Shown here: piece after piece, positions 26,626 through 35,170 of the stretch
How positions within the stretch are numbered: position 1 is the first letter of the stretch
Layout of the letters: every line of letters begins with the position of its first letter
NCBI GenBank assembly: GCA_947503035.1
Contig: CANNCD010000001.1
Coordinates: 992,001-1,056,000 of the forward strand
DNA: 64,000 bases
Origin: an uncultured Halocynthiibacter sp.
Lineage (GTDB): Bacteria > Pseudomonadota > Alphaproteobacteria > Rhodobacterales > Rhodobacteraceae
Reading direction: 5' to 3'
Notes under the pieces: generated by a model
What the model saw: the letters and a program-made list of their open reading frames with translations, nothing else
The model's database searches: none
Told to the model about the DNA's origin: nothing
Position numbers and translations under genes: made by a program

Positions 26626-27459
26626 TTATTCCGCAGGCATGGATTTCGCGCCAGCGTTTAGCTTGGGGGATTCTTTGAAGTGGGTCATGTAAAGCATGCC
26701 GCCAACGAATGTCAGACCACCCACAAGGTTACCCAGAATAACGGGAATTTCGTTGTAAATCAGATAGTCGCCCCATGTGAATTCACCGCCGAGCATGATG
26801 CCTGATGGGAACAAGAACATGTTCACGATGGAGTGCTCAAACCCAAGGTAGAAGAACACAAGGATCGGCATCCACATCGCCATGATCTTGCCAGAAACAG
26901 TGTCGGACATCATCGCGCCAACCACACCGGTGGACACCATCCAGTTACACATCACAGCGCGGATAAACACAGTCAGGAAACCAGCACCACCAGCGGCCGC
27001 ATAACCCAATGTGCGGGCCTCGCCGATTTGACCGATCCGGACACCGACGGCGTTCGGTTCGTGACTAAAGCCTGTGGTAAAGATGACCGCCATAAAGATC
27101 GCTGTGGTCATCGCGCCGGCAAAGTTCCCGCAAAATACAAGACCCCAGTTGCGGAAAACGCCTTTCCACGTACAGCCAGGACGTTTGTTGATCACGGCCA
27201 GAGGGGCCAATGTGAACACACCGGTCAACAGGTCAAACCCCAGAAGATACAGCATACAAAAGCCAACAGGGAACAGCAGAGACGCAACCAAGAAGTTGCC
27301 TGTGTTCACCGCGATGGTCACAGCAAAAGCCGCCGCAAGTGCAAGGATCGCGCCCGCCATATAGGAGCGGATTAGGGTGTCTTTGGTGGCCATGAAAATC
27401 TTGGATTCACCGGCATCGACCATTTTGGTGGCGAATTCTTTGGGTTGGATATACGACAT
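26626..27459 (-). CDS. formate/nitrite transporter (FNT) family channel
   Basis: The protein has 277 residues with six membrane helices and the FNT motifs: GILALAAAFAV-type helix 1, the FCGNFAG (N-G) element near residue 110, GVVGAMMSD/MWMPILVFFYLGFEHSIVNMF with the conserved GFEHSIVNM, and NEIPVILGNLVGG. Such pentamers pass formate, nitrite or other small anions. Given the downstream cyanase, cyanate or nitrite is plausible but unproven. AGGAAA precedes the ATG. A strong terminator follows. Confidence 0.88.
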   Translation of the reverse strand: MSYIQPKEFATKMVDAGESKIFMATKDTLIRSYMAGAILALAAAFAVTIAVNTGNFLVASLLFPVGFCMLYLLGFDLLTGVFTLAPLAVINKRPGCTWKGVFRNWGLVFCGNFAGAMTTAIFMAVIFTTGFSHEPNAVGVRIGQIGEARTLGYAAAGGAGFLTVFIRAVMCNWMVSTGVVGAMMSDTVSGKIMAMWMPILVFFYLGFEHSIVNMFLFPSGIMLGGEFTWGDYLIYNEIPVILGNLVGGLTFVGGMLYMTHFKESPKLNAGAKSMPAE

Positions 27460-27977
27460 TGTCGTTTCCTTTCGGTATGTTCACGCCGCGTTGCGACGTC
27501 TGGTAAAATCGAAATTCTGCGGAGGAGAGGCAGAAGTAGATCAAGGTACATCAGCGCAAAAAAACGGCGCAAATATTTTGGGTATGGGGGTCCAAAGACA
27601 GATCCGAGGCACAGGAAACACGCCCTGTGCGGGGCAAAGATGGTGAAATTAAGAAGAACAGCACCGTTGCTGTGGACCCAAAAGGGGGGAGGATCGTTTT
27701 CGTTACGCCATTGCAACGCCAGACAATCGTTGGCGGCTTCGTTGTATTCGAAGTTAATAAGACGTTACGACGAACCGCCGCGTTGGGACGTTTTTTCGCG
27801 CTGCGATCTGGGACTTTCTTGGAAATGCCCAAAACTTGGGCCTCATTTCCCGTCAAAGTGGAATATCAGGGCGCGAAACACAATCAGCCGGACGAAAAAC
27901 GTCCGGCTGATGTGGTAATTTTCACTTTTCTATGTGACTGCCCTTGAAATTACATCACAGGACACCAGCCCGAGTCG
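27460..27977. other. intergenic region upstream of the FNT gene and downstream of queF
   Basis: These 518 bases hold no recognisable gene. The queF terminator is at 27883-27911, and the FNT promoter must lie in the 27460-27600 part. Several frames on both strands lack supported starts or domains. Confidence 0.5.
27883..27911 (-). terminator. hairpin terminator of the que operon
   Basis: ATCAGCCGGACG and CGTCCGGCTGAT are perfect 12-bp arms around a 5-base loop, located 67 bases after the queF stop. There is no uninterrupted T-run, but no other gene upstream on either strand explains it. Confidence 0.7.
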
Positions 27978-28445
27978 CTAGCCGCGACCGCGGTACGGAG
28001 GCACGCCTTGGTCTGGGATCCAGACGTTTTTCGGGGTCTCGCCGGTTTGATAGAACACATCAATCGGGATGCCACCGCGCGGATACCAATAACCACCGAT
28101 CCGAAGCCATTCAGGATCAAGGAAATCGACCAAACGTTTGGCGATGGACACGGTGCAATCCTCGTGAAAGGCACCGTGGTTGCGGAATGCACCAAGGAAA
28201 AGCTTGAGCGATTTGCTTTCGACCAGATATTTTCCGGGCACATAGTCGATCACCAGATGTGCGAAATCGGGCTGGCCGGTCATTGGGCAAAGCGATGTGA
28301 ACTCCGGCGCGGTAAAGCGCACACAGTACGCCGTGCCCGCCTGTGGGTTTTCCACCCGTTCAAGAACCGCAGATTCAGGGTCCGTTGGCAAAACGGTGTC
28401 ACCGCCCAGCTGTTGTAGGTTGGAATAAATGGTTTCTTCGCTCAT
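27978..28445 (-). CDS. queF: preQ0 reductase QueF (NADPH-dependent)
   Basis: This 155-residue cytosolic enzyme reduces the nitrile of preQ0 to the amine preQ1, the last free-base step before tRNA insertion. It is the short, unimodular form. Catalytic Cys lies in [13 protein letters not shown], with the partner Asp six residues on, and the QueF signature is [18 protein letters not shown] at 28445 with AAGGA 7 bases ahead is chosen over GTG at 28448. It is the last gene of queC-D-E-F and is followed by a 12-bp hairpin. Confidence 0.93.
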   Translation of the reverse strand: MSEETIYSNLQQLGGDTVLPTDPESAVLERVENPQAGTAYCVRFTAPEFTSLCPMTGQPDFAHLVIDYVPGKYLVESKSLKLFLGAFRNHGAFHEDCTVSIAKRLVDFLDPEWLRIGGYWYPRGGIPIDVFYQTGETPKNVWIPDQGVPPYRGRG

Positions 28446-28461
28446 CACGTTTTCCTTTTGG

Positions 28462-29178
28462 CTAGACGCCGCGTTTGTTGCCCCAAAGGATGACGTGCAA
28501 TTGCGGCAGAACCCGCGCGTCGAACCATTGGTCGGCTGTTACTTTTTCGACAAGCCACAAGAGTTTGTCGTTCAATCCATCGGTATCCACCGGCGCGTCA
28601 TCGGCATCGGCGGGAGGTGGCGTGTGATTTCCGGGCTGAAGGTACACCGGCAATTGCGGGTATCGCGCCGCCGCGTCGCGGGCATAGGCGTAATCGGCGT
28701 CATCAAACACCACGATCTTCATCACGGTTTCCGGCCCCTCGCCCGCCGCCGCCAAACAGGCGTCGAACATGGACCAGTCGGTCTCCATCTCGCTTGATGG
28801 GGGTTTGGGCGACAGAACCAACGTATCCAGATCGGCGAACCAATCCTTATGCACCGATCCTTGGGTCTCAAGCGCGAAACGGTATCCGTCGCCGTGGCCC
28901 AGTTTAATCAGATCGCCAAAGGGCTGGATCGCGGGGTTGCCGCCGGACAGGGACACGGTGATCGGCTGGCCACCCGAAAGATCGCGGATCTTGGCGTAGA
29001 CATCTTCGGTGGTGGTCGGCACCCAATCGGCGCGGTGGGCGGTGTCGACGGCGTGCATGCTATCGCACCAAACGCACCTGTAATCACAGCCGCCCGTGCG
29101 CACAAACACCGTCGGCTGGCCGATCAAGACGCCCTCGCCCTGAATGGTCGGGCCAAAGATTTCCGCGACGCGGATCAT
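28462..29178 (-). CDS. queE: 7-carboxy-7-deazaguanine synthase QueE
   Basis: This 238-residue radical-SAM enzyme converts 6-carboxytetrahydropterin to 7-carboxy-7-deazaguanine. The iron-sulfur motif is the usual CxxxCxxC in [17 protein letters not shown] (from residue ~31). [11 protein letters not shown] at the N-terminus and [11 protein letters not shown] (SAM-binding GGxP-like) are typical. Its ATG overlaps the queD stop (29175-29178). The gap to queF is 16 bases. Confidence 0.93.
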   Translation of the reverse strand: MIRVAEIFGPTIQGEGVLIGQPTVFVRTGGCDYRCVWCDSMHAVDTAHRADWVPTTTEDVYAKIRDLSGGQPITVSLSGGNPAIQPFGDLIKLGHGDGYRFALETQGSVHKDWFADLDTLVLSPKPPSSEMETDWSMFDACLAAAGEGPETVMKIVVFDDADYAYARDAAARYPQLPVYLQPGNHTPPPADADDAPVDTDGLNDKLLWLVEKVTADQWFDARVLPQLHVILWGNKRGV

Positions 29179-29531
29179 GGACGGTATTCAGCCCAGATTT
29201 TCGGCGTCTCGCTGATACGCACGGCTGTGGTTTCGGGGAAACGTTCCTTGCACCAGTCATAGAAATGCTTGGCCAAAATTTCGGACGACACGGCCTTTAT
29301 GTTCAGCACATCGTTCAGATGACGGTGGTCGAATTTCTCGTCGATATAGGCCTTGAACGGCGCGAGGTCTTCGTAGGCGCGCACGAACCCGTGTTCATCA
29401 AGCTCGGCCGACGCCAGTTCCACCACCACGACATAGTTATGGCCATGTACCCGCGCGCATTGGTGCCCCTCTGGGAGGGTCAAGATTTGGTGCGACGCCG
29501 AAAAGGCAAATTCTTTGGCAATACGGTACAT
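29175..29531 (-). CDS. queD: 6-carboxy-5,6,7,8-tetrahydropterin synthase QueD
   Basis: This 118-residue T-fold enzyme makes 6-carboxytetrahydropterin from 7,8-dihydroneopterin triphosphate. Zinc ligands are seen in FSASHQIL and CARVHGHNY, which also holds the catalytic Cys, and FDHRHLND carries the conserved His of the active site. Its start overlaps the queC stop by one base (TAATG), and its stop overlaps the queE start. GTP cyclohydrolase, which supplies the substrate, is not in the window. Confidence 0.93.
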   Translation of the reverse strand: MYRIAKEFAFSASHQILTLPEGHQCARVHGHNYVVVVELASAELDEHGFVRAYEDLAPFKAYIDEKFDHRHLNDVLNIKAVSSEILAKHFYDWCKERFPETTAVRISETPKIWAEYRP

Positions 29532-30226
29532 TAGGCGCCTTTCTTAATGGCTTCGCGCCAGAATTCTGTGTCTGCATATTCGGTCGGATCAACGACGCCC
29601 GCGATGTCGAATGCCTCGCGGCGTTCCACACAGGTGCCACAGCGCCCGCAATGCACATCGCCGCCTTTATAGCACGACCATGTGTCACCAAAGGGTGTAT
29701 TGTATTTGACCCCATCCGTCACGATGTCCGCCTTGGAGCCATTCACATAGGGCGTGTACATTTTCACATTGGCATATCCATCAAGCGCATGGGCCTGCAT
29801 GGTTTCGAATGCATTGATAAAGTCGGGACGGCAATCCGGATAGATAAAGTGATCGCCCCCATGCACCGCCGTCGCAACCGCATCGGCCTTATTGGCGGCG
29901 GCAATCCCAAAGGCAATCGACAACATGATGGCATTGCGGTTTGGCACCACGGTGGCCTTCATGGTTTCCTCGGCATAGTGGCCGTCAGGCACATCAATAT
30001 CATCAGTAAGCGCCGACCCCGTCAGGGTCGCACCAATGCCAGTGATGTCGATAATATCATGCGGCACACCCAGATTACGCGCACAATCGGCGGCGAATTC
30101 CACCTCTTTGCGGTGGCGTTGGCCATAGTCGAACGACACCAAACGCATAAGCGTATGGTCCACGGCGACCTTATGGGCCAAAGATACGGAATCAAGTCCG
30201 CCAGAGCAGATTACAATCGTCTTCAT
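29531..30226 (-). CDS. queC: 7-cyano-7-deazaguanine (preQ0) synthase QueC
   Basis: This 231-residue ATP-dependent enzyme turns 7-carboxy-7-deazaguanine and ammonia into preQ0. It has the PP-loop ICSGGLDSVSLAHK at the N-terminus and the zinc site CYKGGDVHCGRCGTCVERREAF (C-x8-C-x2-C-x2-C) near the C-terminus. It is the first gene of queC-D-E-F. AAGGA lies 8 bases before the ATG, inside a probable preQ1-I riboswitch, so translation should fall when preQ1 is plentiful. Confidence 0.94.
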   Translation of the reverse strand: MKTIVICSGGLDSVSLAHKVAVDHTLMRLVSFDYGQRHRKEVEFAADCARNLGVPHDIIDITGIGATLTGSALTDDIDVPDGHYAEETMKATVVPNRNAIMLSIAFGIAAANKADAVATAVHGGDHFIYPDCRPDFINAFETMQAHALDGYANVKMYTPYVNGSKADIVTDGVKYNTPFGDTWSCYKGGDVHCGRCGTCVERREAFDIAGVVDPTEYADTEFWREAIKKGA

Positions 30227-30233
30227 ACGATGA

Positions 30234-30267
30234 GTCCTTGTTTTAACCGGGTAGGCTGCGACCGGAA
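30234..30267 (-). promoter_or_regulatory. preQ1-I riboswitch (probable) overlapping the queC ribosome binding site
   Basis: On the minus strand the leader reads CCGGTCGCAGCCTACCCGG, then TTAAAACAAGGA. The blocks GGTCGCAG and AAAACAAGG are those of the well-studied Thermoanaerobacter tengcongensis preQ1-I aptamer (from memory). P1 can form as CCGG/CCGG, the loop keeps the C just before the 3' arm that pairs with preQ1, and CCT can pair with AGG of the Shine-Dalgarno to give the pseudoknot P2. The A-rich tail is in the expected place. Position before queC fits exactly. Translational control is inferred from the sequestered Shine-Dalgarno. Confidence 0.8.
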
Positions 30268-30279
30268 TGTAGCTGCGCT

Positions 30280-30308
30280 ATACTATGGGCGGTTTGGTTT
30301 GGCAATCT
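30280..30308 (-). promoter_or_regulatory. putative promoter of the que operon
   Basis: On the minus strand TTGCCA is followed, after a 17-base spacer, by TATAGC. This would start the transcript a few bases ahead of the riboswitch fold. It lies between the glycerate kinase gene stop and queC. It was read by eye. Confidence 0.5.
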
Positions 30309-30352
30309 TTCCGAATGGTCAAAGAGTTTCGTGAAAACCCAAACAATCGCGG

Positions 30353-31576
30353 CTAGCCCCGGATCAGCACCTGAAGATCGGCCACATTGGTGCCCGTCGC
30401 CCCGATCATCAGAAGGTCATCAGACGCCGCAAGGGCCGCGTAGCTATCGTTGTTTTCCAAAAGCGCCAGCGGATCAACACCCGCCGCGCGCATCCGCGCC
30501 AATGTGCCCGCGTCCACCATGCCCCCCGCCGCATCGGTCGGGCCATCGCGCCCATCGGTGCCACCGGACAGAAAGACAAAATCGTCCCAGCCTTCGGCAG
30601 CGGCCAAGATCGCGACCCGAAGGGCGAGTTCTTGGTTCCGCCCGCCCCGCCCGTCGCCGGTCAGAACAACGGTGGTTTCACCGCCCCAGATATAGGTGCC
30701 GGCCTTGGTCGCCTCTTCGATGATACGGGCAGCGGCCTTTTCTACGTCCCCTTCGAGGGGAATATCGGATTGGATGGCATGCGGGGCCGCCTTGGCCATT
30801 GCCGCAACCGAAATGGAATTGGACCCCACAAGGGTGTTGTCGCACGTCGGCGTGTCGGGCAGCACAGGATCAGACAGCAGATGGTTCTGGATCGACACCG
30901 GCAGGTCATCCCAGATGCCAAGGAATTCGAGCTGAAACTGCGCATCAAGCGCATTGCCAATCGGCGCAACCGTCGGCCCCGATGCGATCACCGCAAGGTC
31001 ATCCCCGACCACATCCGACAGGATCAACGCGCGCACCGGAGCGGGAGACGCAAAGCGCGACAGGCCCCCTCCCTTGAGGTCAGACACCTGTTGGCGGATC
31101 AGGTTCATCACGGAGATATCCGCGCCCGACCCCAACAAGGCCGCATTCAACGCCGCCTTATCCGCAAGGGTGACGCCATCAACAGGTGCAGGAAGCAAAG
31201 CCGAGCCGCCCCCAGAAATAAGCGCAAGCACCTGATCATCCGCGCCAAGGGTCGCCAATATATCGCGCACCGCACGCGACGCGTCCAACCCGTTTTCGTC
31301 CGGCACCGGATGGGCGGCGGCAAAAACAGTTGCCCCGTCGATGTCTTTTGCATTCTCGGGATTGGTGACGACGGTGATTTCAGCATTGGCTGGAAGATAC
31401 TCCCGCACCCCAGCAAGCATGCGCATCGCACCTTTGCCAACCGCAACGACATAGGTCCGCCCCGTCACTTGCGCCAATGGCTGACGCGCGAGGGCATCAC
31501 GCACCCCCGCCTCGGGATTGGCCGCGGCGACCCCGTGTTCAAAAATCTCAAATGCAGTGTTTCGTAAATCAGACAT
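30353..31576 (-). CDS. glycerate 2-kinase (MOFRL family)
   Basis: This 407-residue protein of the DUF4147/MOFRL family, often annotated GckA or TtuD (older: hydroxypyruvate reductase), phosphorylates glycerate to 2-phosphoglycerate. The N-terminal domain has VAVGKGAMRML and ALISGGGSALLPAP; the MOFRL part has LTGDGRGGRNQELALR and FLSGGTDGRDGPTDAAGG. It is cytosolic and feeds glyoxylate/glycerate carbon into glycolysis. It lies upstream of queC on the same strand, 126 bases apart, with its own gene-free flank; the link to queuosine synthesis is probably only positional. Confidence 0.9.
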   Translation of the reverse strand: MSDLRNTAFEIFEHGVAAANPEAGVRDALARQPLAQVTGRTYVVAVGKGAMRMLAGVREYLPANAEITVVTNPENAKDIDGATVFAAAHPVPDENGLDASRAVRDILATLGADDQVLALISGGGSALLPAPVDGVTLADKAALNAALLGSGADISVMNLIRQQVSDLKGGGLSRFASPAPVRALILSDVVGDDLAVIASGPTVAPIGNALDAQFQLEFLGIWDDLPVSIQNHLLSDPVLPDTPTCDNTLVGSNSISVAAMAKAAPHAIQSDIPLEGDVEKAAARIIEEATKAGTYIWGGETTVVLTGDGRGGRNQELALRVAILAAAEGWDDFVFLSGGTDGRDGPTDAAGGMVDAGTLARMRAAGVDPLALLENNDSYAALAASDDLLMIGATGTNVADLQVLIRG

Positions 31577-31845
31577 AATAATAACCTTTGCCGTAAATAA
31601 GACCGTAACACCACCCCCCTATGCTGCATAGAGCGCAATGCGATTTTTACGTCATTCCACAGAGGAATTTCCGGTAGTTTTGACCGCTATCTCATTAAAT
31701 TTTAAGCAATTTATAGAAAAACAGCACAGCCCAGCGGATGGTCGGTAAAGGGTTTGTTTACACCCCTGTGGTGTTCTGAGGACATCAATACGGCTCGTGG
31801 GGGGTCGTTCAATTTCGTTAAAGAAATGAGCTAGGGGAAAGAGCA

Positions 31846-32352
31846 ATGCCGATGCATTTTGCACGGGCTGTTGCCGCATGGGGTGTGCGCGCAAGGTCCA
31901 GATATATTCGAAACCCAATAAAGATCGCGGCGGTCTCGGTCGCGACCCTTGGAATGATCAGTACGCCGACGGCCTTTGCGCAAACAATCATCGTTAGCAA
32001 TGACGGTGGTGGGCGCGTAGATCAACGCGCAGATCTGATCCGCCGCCTTCAGGCACAACGTGCCGAGGTCAAGCTTCAGGGGAATTACTGTATGTCGGCC
32101 TGTACGATGTATCTTGCGCTTCCGAATGTGTGCGTCGATCCACGCACAAAATTCGGTTTTCACGGCCCATCGTCGGCCACCAAGGGGCTTGGGCTTTCGC
32201 CTGCGTCGTTTGAAAAATGGTCCCGCATCATGGGCAACCATTATCCGGAACCTATTCGCAGTTGGTACATGCGCGAGGGGCGCACGATCACCTCTGGGTT
32301 CTATGAATTCAGGGGGCGCGATCTGATCAATATGGGTGTCAGACAATGTTAA
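31846..32352 (+). CDS. exported ClpP/crotonase-like protein of unknown function
   Basis: The protein has 168 residues with a long N-terminal basic part and a signal-like helix ending PTAFAQ near residue 46. The mature domain has GNYCMSACTMYLALPNVCVD and FGFHGPS, the G-x-C-x-S-A-C-T pattern of periplasmic proteins with a ClpP/crotonase-like fold (COG3904-like). A Ser at the nucleophile position and a His downstream are present, but protease activity is not established for this group. GGGGAAAGAG precedes the ATG. It ends against a bidirectional hairpin. Confidence 0.65.
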   Translation: MPMHFARAVAAWGVRARSRYIRNPIKIAAVSVATLGMISTPTAFAQTIIVSNDGGGRVDQRADLIRRLQAQRAEVKLQGNYCMSACTMYLALPNVCVDPRTKFGFHGPSSATKGLGLSPASFEKWSRIMGNHYPEPIRSWYMREGRTITSGFYEFRGRDLINMGVRQC

Positions 32353-32375
32353 AAGGGCGCCCATGGGGCGCCCTT
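32353..32375. terminator. bidirectional terminator hairpin
   Basis: AAGGGCGCCC and GGGCGCCCTT are perfect 10-bp arms with a 3-base loop, placed between the stops of two convergent genes, 1 and 31 bases away. Confidence 0.8.
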
Positions 32376-32405
32376 CGAATTCCAATGGTCGATGTGACCT
32401 AAGGC

Positions 32406-32786
32406 TTAGTTGCCAGACTGACCGATAGGACCAGTGTCAACGTCGCCGGCGTTGCCTTCGGAAACGGCCTCAGCTACGGCTTCAAGAGCTTCTTTTTGAG
32501 CTGGATCTGTGCTTAGGTCAGCGACCGCACCAAGAGCGTCGCCCATTTGCGAGGCAAGCGCGGGGTCAGCTTGAGCAGCTTCAACAAGAGCACCAGCAAC
32601 GCTACCGAGAAGAGCGTTTGCTTCTGCTTCGGAAAGGCCGGCCACGGCGTTGTTAAGAACAGCAAGGCAAGCAGTTGGGTTCGCGCTACAGGCGTTAACA
32701 ACAGCAGTAATAGACTGCGCCTGTACAGGAAGAACTGCACCAAATGTGGACGCTGCAATAGCGGCAGCTACGATAATTTTTTTCAT
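32406..32786 (-). CDS. small exported Ala-rich protein
   Basis: This 126-residue protein has a signal peptide (MKKIIVAAAIAASTFGAVLPVQAQ). The mature part is acidic and strongly Ala-rich, with helix-forming repeats (NALLGSVAGALVEAAQADPA) and two Cys, ending in a Gly/Asp-rich tail. Its codon use contains more T/A third positions than neighbouring core genes. The function is unknown; proximity to the polysaccharide cluster is suggestive only. The frame begins earlier at TTG, but GGAG 6 bases before ATG 32786 decides the start. Confidence 0.6.
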   Translation of the reverse strand: MKKIIVAAAIAASTFGAVLPVQAQSITAVVNACSANPTACLAVLNNAVAGLSEAEANALLGSVAGALVEAAQADPALASQMGDALGAVADLSTDPAQKEALEAVAEAVSEGNAGDVDTGPIGQSGN

Positions 32787-33037
32787 TTTCTTCTCCAAGA
32801 GAACACAAACAGCCCCGCGATTGCGGACCCAAATCCAATTACACCGCCTCTATAGCAGCGAATATGATACTAACAATAGATATATCCATGTTTTTAAGGG
32901 ACACCCAGCGAAATGTTAACTTTCCTGCACTCTTCGTTAATTTATGCGTGAAAAACGCGCAATAATTTGGCTTAACTGCCTAGGAAGACTATTCCGGCTA
33001 TGCTAGGAACGCCAAATATAAAGAGTAAGGACACATA

Positions 33038-33709
33038 ATGCGGATATATAGCATTTTTGGGGGAATCGCGCTTCTGGCCACCGTCGCTGTGTCTTCACAG
33101 TATTTTACGCGAGAATACTCAGCCGTATTATTCAAAGCCCAGCCGTCCACATCGCAAATATCACGTCTCTCAAACGACATGATTGGCCGCCCCGCGTCGT
33201 ATCGCGCCAAGCTTGACCTGTTATTGTCGTGCGACCGTATCATGTCGGGACTTGGGTTCGGACTTTTGGTTGCCGACACCCGTGCCAACATCAGCAAAAG
33301 CTGTACCGACTTGGCCCAAGACATATTGGTGACGTCCCCCGATCTGGCATATGCGCATTACATTTCTGCACTTGCGGCATCGGACACTCCTGACGGCGAA
33401 CAATTTTCCAAAGGTCTGCTGGCGTCCGTGACTTATGGTGAATTCGTCCAGTGGCAGGCCGAACGCCGACTGACCCTTGCGATGAAGCATTATGACGCCG
33501 CCCCCGAGGTCGCAGCAGTGGCCATCCAAAACGGGGTGCAAAATACAATTCAATATCGAGATGGCCGCGCGCTTCTTTCACAGCTGTATCGAAAATACGG
33601 CCAGAACGCATCGCCAAGCTGGGAACAGGCAACGCTTGCGATTGAACAGGCCTCGCCCACGCATCAACAACAATTTCTTCGTGACCTAAAAGCGTCCCTG
33701 ACCAACTAG
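33038..33709 (+). CDS. membrane-anchored protein in the polysaccharide cluster
   Basis: This 223-residue protein has one N-terminal hydrophobic segment (IFGGIALLATVAVSSQYF) and a helical periplasmic part with TPR-like helix pairs (DLAYAHYISALAASD, VQWQAERRLTLAMKHYDAAP). It starts the plus-strand exopolysaccharide run; the next gene begins 13 bases after its stop, so they are probably co-transcribed. It may act as an accessory or scaffold of the polymerase. I do not recognise a named family. Confidence 0.55.
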   Translation: MRIYSIFGGIALLATVAVSSQYFTREYSAVLFKAQPSTSQISRLSNDMIGRPASYRAKLDLLLSCDRIMSGLGFGLLVADTRANISKSCTDLAQDILVTSPDLAYAHYISALAASDTPDGEQFSKGLLASVTYGEFVQWQAERRLTLAMKHYDAAPEVAAVAIQNGVQNTIQYRDGRALLSQLYRKYGQNASPSWEQATLAIEQASPTHQQQFLRDLKASLTN

Positions 33710-33722
33710 GAGGCGATACACC

Positions 33723-35168
33723 TTGTCAGATTCAGATAAAACCCCGCCGCAAGAACCTCTGTTCGATTTCAAAGACACGCGCAGTGTGAAAAAAGATACT
33801 GAGACGGCAACCGCCCGTGTAAGCAAGATCGATGACGTCGAAGGCAGCAACGAGCGCAGTTCCCAATATCGGTCTTTGAACGCCTTTATGGCCGGAGCCA
33901 TTGTGGTCATTGTGGCAATTTCGCCCATCTTCGTCGGATCAAACCGTCCAATTTTTTGGATGTTCTGGACGATGGTTCTTGGGGTTCTCGGGCTGGTGTA
34001 TTTGGGACGCACGGCACGGTTCAAACACCAACGCCCCTATCGGCTACGACAGTTTAAGGTGTTTTTTGCGATTTACGGCGCATTCTTGGCCTTTGCTTTG
34101 ATCCAAACTATCCCAATCCCTGGACTGGGCCGCGCCCTGAGCGACATGCCCGACGCAAGCCTCATGGGCGTTTTACGTATGATTGGCTTGGTGATCTTTT
34201 TTGCCCTCGCACTTGAGGTCTCAGGCCGCACAAGCCGTGGACATTGGATGAGCTGGGCGATCTTTTATGCTGTTGGTGCCCATGCGCTTTGGGCCTTGAT
34301 TTCGCTTAACATCCTGAATGACGTAACCCTCTGGGGCGAAAAAGAATTCTATGTCGGATATGCGACGGGCACCTTTGTGAACCGGAACTCTTTTGCGACG
34401 TTCTTGGCCATGGGTCTGGTGGTTGGCGTGTCGCTTGTTCTTGAAAAAACGGGCGAAGCCCAGCTGCGCCACTCGCGCAAGCTTAACATTCTCAACGCCT
34501 ATTCCCTGCGTGATTGCATCCGCTGGATGACCTTTGTTCCGATCGTAATGGCCCTGTTGGCAACACAATCTCGGGCGGGGTATTTTGTGTCATTGGTCGG
34601 TGTGGTTCTGTGCATTGGTCTTATGGGTCATTATGTTGCGCCCCACAAGAAACGCGTCTACGCGATTTTGTCTGCTGCCTGTGTTGCAGCCGCGGTTATT
34701 GGGTTGATATTCACCGGTATTCTGGACCGTGCAATCGTTGTTGAACGTTCTGCCGATGGGCGGGTGGGCCTCTATCAACACATCTTCTCAATGATCCTCG
34801 AGCGCCCGTTTTTGGGCCACGGTACCGATACATTCTGGTCAAGCTTTGAGCGGGGCCATTCCATTGATCTGCGCTCAGATAGTTACTGGGACTTGGCCCA
34901 CTCGAGCTATCTGATGTTGTGGTTCGAATACGGTTTGATCTTTGGCTCGTTGCCGATGATTGCGCTGGGTGCGATTTTGGTACGGATCATCCACGTGATG
35001 CGTCGCCGCCCTTCCCAGCAACGCGGCCCCATCGCGGCGCTCGTGGTATTGGTTGTGGTTGCCTTGCATGCGACCGTCGATTTCAGTGCTGAAATTCAGG
35101 CAAATGTCTTTCTTTTCCTCGCGATCTTGGCCATCGGGCTTGGGCGTTATAAACGCGACAACACATAG
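33723..35168 (+). CDS. O-antigen polymerase/ligase-like (Wzy/WaaL) membrane protein
   Basis: The protein has 481 residues with about ten membrane helices and a large periplasmic loop carrying the Wzy_C motifs: TQSRAGYF in one helix end, then GHGTDTFWSSFERGH and AHSSYLMLWFEYGLI. In this family such proteins polymerise or ligate lipid-linked oligosaccharide repeats at the outer face of the inner membrane. A ~45-residue polar N-terminus precedes helix 1. The start is TTG at 33723 with AGGAGG 9 bases ahead. Neighbours (Wzc-like kinase, glycosyltransferase) fit an exopolysaccharide system. Confidence 0.8.
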   Translation: MSDSDKTPPQEPLFDFKDTRSVKKDTETATARVSKIDDVEGSNERSSQYRSLNAFMAGAIVVIVAISPIFVGSNRPIFWMFWTMVLGVLGLVYLGRTARFKHQRPYRLRQFKVFFAIYGAFLAFALIQTIPIPGLGRALSDMPDASLMGVLRMIGLVIFFALALEVSGRTSRGHWMSWAIFYAVGAHALWALISLNILNDVTLWGEKEFYVGYATGTFVNRNSFATFLAMGLVVGVSLVLEKTGEAQLRHSRKLNILNAYSLRDCIRWMTFVPIVMALLATQSRAGYFVSLVGVVLCIGLMGHYVAPHKKRVYAILSAACVAAAVIGLIFTGILDRAIVVERSADGRVGLYQHIFSMILERPFLGHGTDTFWSSFERGHSIDLRSDSYWDLAHSSYLMLWFEYGLIFGSLPMIALGAILVRIIHVMRRRPSQQRGPIAALVVLVVVALHATVDFSAEIQANVFLFLAILAIGLGRYKRDNT

Positions 35169-35170
35169 CC

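Noticed and set aside
27500-27560. TTGAT half-site on the minus strand upstream of the FNT gene, suggestive of an FNR box
   Set aside because: Only one half (TTGAT) is present; the ATCAA partner at the required spacing is missing.
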